In this document: piece by piece, positions 8,561 to 14,094 of the stretch | Position numbering within the stretch: position 1 is the first letter of the stretch | Layout: every line of letters starts with the position of its first letter | Assembly: GCA_016748015.1 (NCBI GenBank) | Contig: JAAOMT010000392.1 | Location: forward strand, 10,136 to 24,229 | Length of the DNA stretch: 14,094 bases | From: Geosiphon pyriformis | Taxonomy: Eukaryota; Glomeromycota; Glomeromycetes; Archaeosporales; Geosiphonaceae | Direction: 5' to 3' | The notes under the pieces: generated by a model | The model's database searches: none | What the model saw: only the letters and a program-made list of their open reading frames with translations | What the model was told of the DNA's origin: nothing | Program-made: the position numbers and the translations under genes

Positions 8561-9139
8561 TATATTTGGTTAAATAATCAACAATTGGAAAATCAATATT
8601 AAAATTCCAATTACCAATTTTAGATTCCAAACTATCAGCCAAACCAAGACTAATATCAGTCTCATTATTTATCAATAATACAACAAGCAATATATTTACT
8701 GCCAATTTATTAATCTTTAACATTGGCAATATATCAATTGCAGTTTCAAATTATCTATCAATCATAACAACTTTAAATACCACTACCAAACTCAGCTCAA
8801 ATGACAACCAGAAATCAAAGACTGAGGATCATTCATACCTAACAAAACTGGAGATTGGCAATAATAATACACCAACCAATTCCTAGTTTCTTAAATCAAT
8901 TATTAGGATTATGCCAACAGAGTTTGGATATTGGGTACATTCAAAACTCAAATTCTTAGAACTACTTAAGTCTTCTGGTTATCTCAGAAGACACTCAAAT
9001 TAGCAAACAGAAATCTAGTCAGATTACTTACCAATAACATCCTATCAGCAATTATTACTAAAAACAAATTACTTACCACTATCTTTCTTTTTGAATTTGA
9101 GGAATCAGTTAAAATGCTTTTATTCAATAAAGCCATTCT

Positions 9140-9540
9140 AGAAGCAAAACCAATCATCACAATATATATTGATGTAAAAGTTAATGGCCATTCTATTAAG
9201 CTAATTCTTGATAATAGGTTAGCAAGCAGTATTATTACATGAAAACTTATAAACCAATTAAGTCACTGAGTTAATTGTATTACCAACACCAAGATTATTA
9301 TAGCCGATAAAGCAACCAAAACTCCAATTGGCAAAATTAATAACTTCTTATTTGAAGTCAATAATATTATTACATCAATTAAGATTTTTGTCATAGAAGT
9401 TATGTAATACTAAGTACTAGTTAGTAATGACTGGTTGTTTAAAACCAGTGCTATACTTGACTGAATCACTCAAAAACTACAGTTCAGTCAAAATAAACAA
9501 CACATGTAAGTACCAGTTATGTGTGGTCATTTTAAACCAC
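9140..9540 (+). pseudogene. Retropepsin-like aspartic protease of element B, catalytic triad lost
   Basis: The protease would cut Gag-Pol into its parts. The active-site region at 9180-9239 reads VNGHSIKLILDNRLASSIIT. The catalytic Asp (GAT 9210-9212) is present, but the usual D-S/T-G is D-N-R; Ser to Asn and Gly to Arg are both G-to-A changes. The flap side is followed by IIIADKATKTPIGKINNF and VLVSNDWL (about 9418-9441), a strand matching the ILGxD-like region of Gypsy proteases. The domain closes near MCGHFK (about 9518-9535). Stops at 9404, 9410 and nearby break it. The catalytic triad is gone, so it is certainly inactive. Confidence 0.8.
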
Positions 9541-9574
9541 AAACTACTCAATCACAATTACTAATAGAATTAGA

Positions 9575-9740
9575 AAAAGAAAAAGACAAATCTACTTGGG
9601 AAGTCTATCAAGTCTCATGAACTAAAAAAAATCACAACACACTATTACCAATTCTGTTATGGAATGACAAAAAAAAAGAAAAGAGGTGGATAAACCACAA
9701 GCTACCAATATCAATAAAACTGTTAATAGTTGACATACCC
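9575..9740 (+). other. Charged spacer between protease and Cys-rich domain
   Basis: The frame reads ELEKEKDKSTWEVYQVS, then after stops a Lys-rich patch (9665-9690, A-rich). It looks like a flexible acidic/basic linker. No domain is recognised. Confidence 0.4.
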
Positions 9741-10130
9741 CATACTTAGTAGACATAAAAAAAAACCACTTTATATTTCTCTTAAGTGTATTAATTACAA
9801 GAAAAAACTTTTATTCATAGGAGCTTGGATTGCACCAGACAAAGACTACTAGATGTATATCTATTATTACTGCAAACCATGTTATCAAGAATGTTTTGGT
9901 TACCTAAAAAAACAAGAAAAGTGAGACAATAAATCATGCCTTACTTGTGAAGAAACATTATTCAATAAAAGAATATAAAACAATATTTCTGGTTAAGGAG
10001 GAACATATAATACATTGTGTCAATACACAATTCTTATTAGCAATTGAATAATCTAAAGAACACTTTTTAATACTGCTTGGAACTGAATACTCTCATGCTT
10101 AAATAATTATCTACATGATAAAGACAAATT
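9740..10130 (+). pseudogene. Cysteine-rich, probably zinc-binding, domain in pol
   Basis: This module is not part of the standard Gypsy pol. In one frame the residues are C-x2-Y (TGT 9787, TAC 9796, the Tyr probably a former Cys), then FIGAWIAPD. C-x2-C follows at TGC 9871 and TGT 9880 with another Cys at 9892 (CKPCYQECFG), then C-x2-C at TGC 9937 and TGT 9946 (SCLTCEETLF). A last Cys is TGT 10018 (TLCQYTILIS). Paired C-x2-C spacing suggests two or more zinc ribbons, by inference. In-frame stops (for example at 9856, 9931 and 9976) sit mainly where Trp, Gln or Arg would fit. I recall similar segments in mycorrhizal-fungus Gypsy copies but cannot check. Its role is unknown: nucleic-acid binding or protein contact are possible. 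Confidence 0.6.
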
Positions 10131-10164
10131 TTAGTAAATAACAAGTGCTAAAATTGAAAATGTT

Positions 10165-10664
10165 TTGCCCAATAAAATATTGGCAATCAAAAACAACCAA
10201 CCAAAACCAGTTGAAACCACTCTTATTCCAAATTCAGATGCATTTTTTAATATTCTAAGTAATCCAGAACAATTCTATAAACACTACCAAGATCTAGTAC
10301 CCATTAAAAAAGAGCAAAAGCAGTGTTTGGAACAACTAAATACAAGACTGTATAAACATTGCTTAATCTCCAGTGACTTTGATTATTATGATAATTGTGA
10401 TCTTATTTACAATCTACCACCTGCATAATTTATTTGATCCCTAAAGAGAAAGAACCAATTAGCAATTGTGTCAGGGAATTAGAATCAAAATTCAATTCCA
10501 ATTTAAACTTTGATAATAATAACAACAATAATTTCAACTTCATTCACTATAACAATAACAATAACAATTCAAACTTTGATTATAATCTTAAACAATATAT
10601 TGCACTTCCAAATTTTTCAATAAAGCAGAAATTGAAATAGTTCAGTAATAATAATAAAGATATT
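10165..10664 (+). pseudogene. Pol linker with Asn-rich tract before dUTPase
   Basis: Two openings, 10165-10428 and 10434-10640, belong to pol, with a frame change between them at about 10428. The first reads NPEQFYKHYQDLVPIKKEQK and has no recognised fold. The second holds an Asn-rich stretch (10494-10610) with N-runs and scattered D/S/F. Because GAT/GAC to AAT/AAC is a G-to-A change, this was plausibly an acidic Asp/Ser/Asn linker. It closes at a TAG (10638) after QKLK, where Trp fits. The reading then runs through DIMPE and a TGA (where Arg fits) into the dUTPase. Confidence 0.55.
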
Positions 10665-11060
10665 ATGCCAGAATGAGCACATAATACTAATGCAAATTTG
10701 ATCTTAGATATTCCAAAAAAACTGCTATTAAATTGGAACCACATTCACATATCAGCATAGATCTGAAAATAGCACTGGAAATTCTAGTAACAATAATAGT
10801 TTAACTAATATTAAGATTTAGTTTAACAAAAAAAGAAATCAACATCAAAAAAAAAATAATTGATACAGGATATGTAGAAAATATTATTACAATGCTACAA
10901 AATAACTTGATAAATAAATATGTTATTGAACTAAACAAAAAAATAGCACAAACAATATTTCTATCTCTGATTAAAATAGCTCAGTTAGTTTTAATAGAAG
11001 CAAAAGAAAAATTAAGAATCACAGCCAGAGAAAAAAATGAATTCAGATTAACAAGTAAAA
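10665..11060 (+). pseudogene. dUTPase domain embedded in Gypsy pol
   Basis: dUTPase hydrolyses dUTP to dUMP and pyrophosphate, limiting uracil in newly made cDNA. Four of five trimeric-family motifs are readable. Motif 1 is AHNTNA then FDLRY (10697-10711), with a one-base deletion between them. Motif 2 is eroded to RFSLTKKEINI, preceded by a TAA (10802-10804) at a Gln position. Motif 3 is IIDTGYVENI (Asp GAT 10862-10864 kept, Gly to Glu). Motif 4 is KKIAQTIFLSLIK (about 10937-10975). Motif 5 is AREKNEFRLTSK (about 11023-11058), where the Gly residues of the usual ARGxxGFGSTG loop have become Glu, Arg or Ser by G-to-A. The order and spacing, about 130 residues, fit the family. It lies between protease and reverse transcriptase. 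It is inactive as written. A host dUTPase gene is excluded by the continuous element context. Confidence 0.85.
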
Positions 11061-11449
11061 TAGACATACTAATTAATATAGTAAAAAAGAAATCTATTAA
11101 TGAAGAAAAAATTATTTTCATCAATCAATCAGTTTCTATTCTACTATATGACCAGTACATATTAGTAATAGAAAGAAAAGTAAGAAATCAGCTCCAGATT
11201 TTTGAAGCAGAATCTACAATTTGTGAATTAAGAAAAATTGAAATTATCAATCTCTACATACTGGCCAAAAACAATAAACACATCAAAATCTCTATCTACA
11301 ATACAATTGGAAACACTATTAAAATACTAAGCAGTATTACCATCAGATACTTAAGCACTAAAATTAAGAATCAACTACCAAATACCATTTCAAATTTTCT
11401 ACAACTGTGTAAATATGTAAATATTATATCACAAATCATATACAGATAG
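11061..11449 (+). pseudogene. Beta-rich linker between dUTPase and reverse transcriptase
   Basis: Continues the same open frame as the dUTPase (open from 10892 to a TAG at 11447). Around 11130-11370 it reads INQSVSILLYDQYILVIERK, then HIKISIYNTIGNTIKI and ITIRYLSTKIKNQ. The pattern of short strands ending in an N-x-G-type turn and I-x-Y-L resembles the strand-rich segment upstream of reverse transcriptase in many Gypsy pols. No catalytic motif is seen. Its length without stops (185 codons including part of the dUTPase) is notable in this copy. Confidence 0.5.
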
Positions 11450-12330
11450 AAAAAATGTTATTTGCTCTAACCAAAACAATTGAACCAAATAAACTTAAAA
11501 AACTTAGACCCACTTTAATATATATAGCTTAGAATATTACTCAACAATTTCATTGACATTTTTGCCAGTAAAAATAAATTTGGCAGAACTAATATTATTT
11601 AGCATCAAATTAAGACTGAAGATGTTATGCCAATTAAACAATGAGCATACCAAGTACTACTATCTAGCCATGAGATTATTTGACAAAAAATCAACAGAAT
11701 GTTGGACAATAAGTTAATTCAACTATTAATGAGTTCATAGTTATTACCAGTAGTACTAATTTGGAAGAAGAATAAAAAGATCCACTTTTGTGTAGATTAC
11801 AGAAAACTCAACAGCATTATTCATAAAGATAGTTATTTAATTCCACAAATCTAAAAATTATTTGATGTTTTTAGAGAAAAAAAATGGTTCTCTACATTAG
11901 ATTTGAATAGTGATTACTAACAAATAGTTATAAATTCAGCTGGCAAAAAAAAATTTTTGAATTTGATGTTATGTTATTTGGCTTAATAAATGTGTCAGCA
12001 ACTTTTTAATAGCTTATAGAAATTGTGTATACTGAATTATTATGGAAATCAGTAGTAGTCTACTTGGATAACACCAATGTGTTTTCCAGAACATTTGACA
12101 ATTATTTTCACTATTTTTAACAAGTATTCAAAAGATTAAAAAAAGCCAAATTAAAACTAATTGCAAACAAGTATTTCTTTAACAAAACAGAACTGAAATT
12201 TTTGGGACATATTATGAATAAAGATGACATTAAAACAGATTCAGATAAGATTGAAATTGTCAAGAACTTTTTAGCACCAACAAATCTCACAGAATTATGA
12301 ACATTTTTGGAATTTGCAAAATACTATTAC
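11450..12330 (+). pseudogene. Reverse transcriptase of element B, YxDD destroyed
   Basis: RNA-dependent DNA polymerase that would copy the element's RNA. The start of the domain reads NIIQHQIKTEDVMPIKQ (about 11590-11640). Finger and palm parts give HFCVDYRKLNSI (about 11790-11825) and FSTLDLNSDY, with the motif A Asp kept at 11900-11902. After NSAGKKKF a deletion of roughly 25 bases plus a frame change (11944-11958) leads to EFDVMLFGLINVSATF. The active-site motif is YLDNTNVF (12061-12084): the second Asp of YxDD is Asn (AAC 12070), a G-to-A change. Then come FKRLKKAKLKL and KTELKFLGHIM, typical of the thumb. Stops at Gln positions (after SATF, after FHYF) and Arg positions (TEL-stop-TFLEF) confirm decay. 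Confidence 0.9.
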
Positions 12331-12339
12331 TGTTTTATC

Positions 12340-12860
12340 CAAAACTTTTCCAAATTGACTCAACCACTTTATTAGCTTTAAGCCAAGAATGTAAAATACA
12401 AATAGATAGAAACTCAACAAAAAGCTTTTGATATTCTAAAAAGAAAGCTCATTTAAGCTTTAGTACTGATCTATTTGGATCATAACAAGTCATTTATTAT
12501 TACAACTAATGCATCAGATCAAATATTGGAAGCTGTACTGTCTCAAATAAAATCAAATAAAAGAAAATACTCAGTAGTATACACCAGCTAAAACTTAAGT
12601 CCAGCTGAAAAAAATTATAAAACTTCAGCACTAGAACACTTAGCTATTTATTGAATAGTTATCAAATAAAAAGAGTATTTAAGTCAAAAATTTAATGTAT
12701 ACACTGATTACAAAAAATTGACATCAATCCAAAAGCAAAAATTTGGAGATAACTGTTATGCCAAATAGAAAATAAAACTTTTACCATTCAAATATACAAT
12801 ACATTATAAAAAGGGAAAAGAAAATGGAAATGCTGACAGTTTGTTGCAAATAAAACAAAT
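12340..12860 (+). pseudogene. RNase H of element B, first catalytic Asp lost
   Basis: Removes RNA from the RNA/DNA hybrid during element replication. It reads FIQNFSKLTQPLY and ETQQKAFDILKRKL in the connection, then SFIITTNASDQILEAVLSQI. The first catalytic Asp is Asn (AAT 12508-12510). The others are kept: Glu in ALEHLAIY (GAA 12634), Asp in VYTDYKKL (GAT 12706; the usual His after it is Tyr), and Asp in NADSL (GAC 12835). Stops stand at Trp positions (TSAIEHLAIY-type block at 12652, AK-stop-K at about 12767). The frame is the same as that of the integrase. Confidence 0.85.
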
Positions 12861-13080
12861 CTAAGAACATTTCAACCCAAAAATATAACAAAAGATAAAT
12901 ACACAAAAATATCAACAACTCTAATACTATATTAATACTCAACAGTTCAAAAAAAAATTATTTCCAAAGGAACAAAACAACATAAAATAACAATCCAAAT
13001 ATTTTATTATCCACCAAAATATATTATATCAGAAAAACAAAAAAAATTCAGATCAACCACTCAGAGTAATCACAAAATCA
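12861..13080 (+). other. Linker between RNase H and integrase
   Basis: Stays in the pol frame, Gln/Lys/Asn-rich with several stops (for example at about 12862 and 12919). Only the end (QPLRVITKSEKKSILYNIHS) resembles the normal lead-in to the integrase zinc domain. No separate domain is recognised. Confidence 0.5.
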
Positions 13081-14094
13081 GAAAAAAAATCAATACTATA
13101 CAACATACACTCAGATTTGACAGCAGAACATTTTCATAAAGAAGCAACCATAAAAAGAACCAAAAAAAGATATTATTGGCCATCAATGTATCCAGATATT
13201 ATTCAATATATTCAAAATTGTAATACTTGTCAGAAAAGAGGAGAAACAAAACTCAGTGAGCCACTAAGACCAATTAAAATAGGACAACTATTTAACAAAA
13301 TTGGAATTAACTTAATCAGATCATTAACAATAACCAGCAGAGACAATTATTATATAGCAATCATGGACTATCTTATTAAATGGCCAGAGATAAAAGCTAT
13401 TCAAAAAGCAGATACAGAATCTGTAGCTGAATTTGTTCACCAAGATTTGATTTGTCAACATAGATGTCCAAAAGAATTATTATTAGATCAAAGAACTTAC
13501 TTTGTAAACAGAATACTAACAGAATTAAGTCAAAGATTTGGAATTAAGGGATTATTATTATCACTATACTATTCACAAACAAATAGATTGGTTGAAAGAT
13601 TCAACAAAATATTGTGTGAAACAATAGCCAAGATTAGCCAAGAAAACCAAGACAAATAAGATTTGTTTATATCATCAGTATTATTTGTTTATCAAACAAT
13701 AAAGCAAAATACTACACAAGCAATACCATTTAAACTTGTTTATAGTAAAACAACAACATTATTTATTAAGATAGACATTAACACATATTTAACAAAACCA
13801 ATAACAGAAGTCAATTTACAAAAAACATTACTAAAAAAAACATATAAACTAATGGAAACTTTAAAAAACAAAAGATGAAAAGCAGTTAATAACATTTAAA
13901 AGTCACAAGAAAAACAAAAAAAACGACATAATAACCAATTATCAAATAAACCAGTTGAATTTAAGATTAGAGACAAAGTATTATTACATTGTACCAAGGC
14001 AAAAAAACAATAGAGTAGAAAATTTGATCTCAAATAAAACAAACCATTTTACATTGAAAAAATTTTAGGAAATGAAGCTTATAAACTAAGATAA
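13081..14094 (+). pseudogene. Integrase of element B, partial at right edge, first Asp lost
   Basis: Would join the cDNA to host DNA. The zinc domain is intact: H-x6-H-x29-C-x2-C (CAC 13108, CAT 13129, TGT 13219, TGT 13228). The core begins GINLIRSLTITSRDNYY, where the first catalytic Asp is Asn (AAC 13309). The second Asp (GAT 13486, LLLDQRTYFVN) and the Glu (GAA 13594, RLVERFNKILCE) survive with exactly 35 residues between them. Usual Gly, Pro and His neighbours are Arg, Ser and Tyr, all transitions. The C-terminal part reads PVEFKIRDKVLLHCTKAKKQ and NKPFYIEKILGNEAYKLR, a GPY/F-like module. In-frame stops are at 13657, 13876, 13897, then TAG and TAA further on, and TAA at 14092, yet there is no frameshift from 13081 to the edge. 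It is the best preserved part of pol. Confidence 0.92.

Larger units (their letters stand above)
6970..8770 (+). pseudogene. Gag of element B (capsid and CCHC knuckle), broken
   Basis: This is the structural polyprotein that would package the RNA. The N-terminal part reads VTDQESIRENYLRFTKSLFQ (about 6978) and NWPAESAFNF, then FNSKLFQN. A Gln run is encoded by (CAA)7 at 7816-7836. The capsid-like part is around 8050-8280 (FTTIKQGKTKAITIYLGYIH). The tail reads KLKQFSNFINQKLKKYLANN before the knuckle. The original start codon is not identifiable; stops lie just upstream of 6966. Many in-frame stops are at Gln or Trp positions. About 100 bases present in copy A (about 5838-5936) are missing near 8258, inside the region ILNQFIYGL that follows the capsid core. 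The stretch 8770-9140 continues as a poorly conserved spacer to the protease. Confidence 0.8.
5982..14094 (+). mobile_element. Ty3/Gypsy element B with dUTPase, runs off right edge
   Basis: The element has a 5' LTR, primer site, gag and pol, all on the plus strand. Domain order is Gag with CCHC knuckle, protease, Cys-rich domain, dUTPase, beta-rich linker, reverse transcriptase, RNase H, integrase. Integrase downstream of RNase H is diagnostic of Ty3/Gypsy and not Copia. The last bases are within the C-terminal GPY/F-like part of integrase, so the 3' LTR lies outside. Recognisable coding moves through frames (position modulo 3) 0 at 9210, 1 at 9787-10430, 0 at 10434-10694, 2 at 10697-11902 and 1 at 12061-14094, so several frameshifts are fixed. 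Every enzyme has lost a key residue. The copy is dead by itself. Confidence 0.9.

Noticed and set aside
8514-8729. Minus-strand 71-codon opening
   Set aside because: Exactly antisense to the Gag zinc knuckle and its tail; no family features of its own.
10665-11060. Host dUTPase gene captured next to a transposon
   Set aside because: The domain is continuous with pol linkers on both sides in the same strand and frame series, with no promoter, start or terminator of its own.
6970-14094. Reassigned stop codons (TAA/TAG as Gln, TGA as Trp) could make gag-pol open
   Set aside because: All three stops replace several amino acids (Gln, Trp, Arg), frames shift several times, and catalytic residues are lost by the same transitions. 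This is decay, not a variant code.

Overview
The window looks like heavily mutated transposon territory from an AT-rich eukaryotic nuclear genome. No host gene, rRNA or tRNA is visible. The translated gag-pol resembles Ty3/Gypsy elements I remember from arbuscular mycorrhizal fungi (Glomeromycotina, Rhizophagus-like). That placement rests on memory of family sequences and was not searched. Base composition is extreme: by eye I find only six CpG dinucleotides in 14,094 bases. The stops and lost catalytic residues are almost all explained by C-to-T or G-to-A changes (Gln to TAA/TAG, Trp to TGA/TAG, Asp to Asn, Gly to Glu/Arg, His to Tyr). This fits methylation-linked or RIP-like deamination.

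Left part (1-3467). Positions 1-1060 are nearly pure A/T with nothing recognisable. A 70-base imperfect inverted repeat lies at 1072-1217. On the minus strand, about 1600-2361 is a dead RRM plus CCHC-knuckle gene of the kind found as LINE ORF1 or repetitive RNA-binding genes. An inverted solo LTR (2362-3244, minus strand) follows, and a possible N-terminal remnant of the same gene lies beyond it (3287-3367).

Right part (3468-14094). Three copies of one LTR family in the same orientation are nested like Russian dolls. An LTR head (3468-3596) is cut by element A (5' LTR 3597-4517, then a gag remnant). A is cut inside gag by element B (5' LTR 5982-6913, internal region running off the right edge). 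The LTRs begin TGTTA, end TAACA or TAATA, and carry four roughly 40-base U3 tandem repeats, a TATA box and a T-rich tract. A primer-binding site starting TGGTGC follows two bases after the LTR.

Element B reads gag (CCHC knuckle intact), aspartic protease, a cysteine-rich domain, a dUTPase domain, a beta-rich linker, reverse transcriptase, RNase H and integrase. This is Ty3/Gypsy order with two unusual insertions between protease and reverse transcriptase. All the enzymes are broken: protease DSG is DNR, the reverse transcriptase YxDD is YLDN, the first RNase H Asp is Asn, and the first integrase Asp is Asn. The frame shifts several times. The most interesting biology is the composite pol with its built-in dUTPase and Cys-rich module, together with the self-nesting and CpG erasure.
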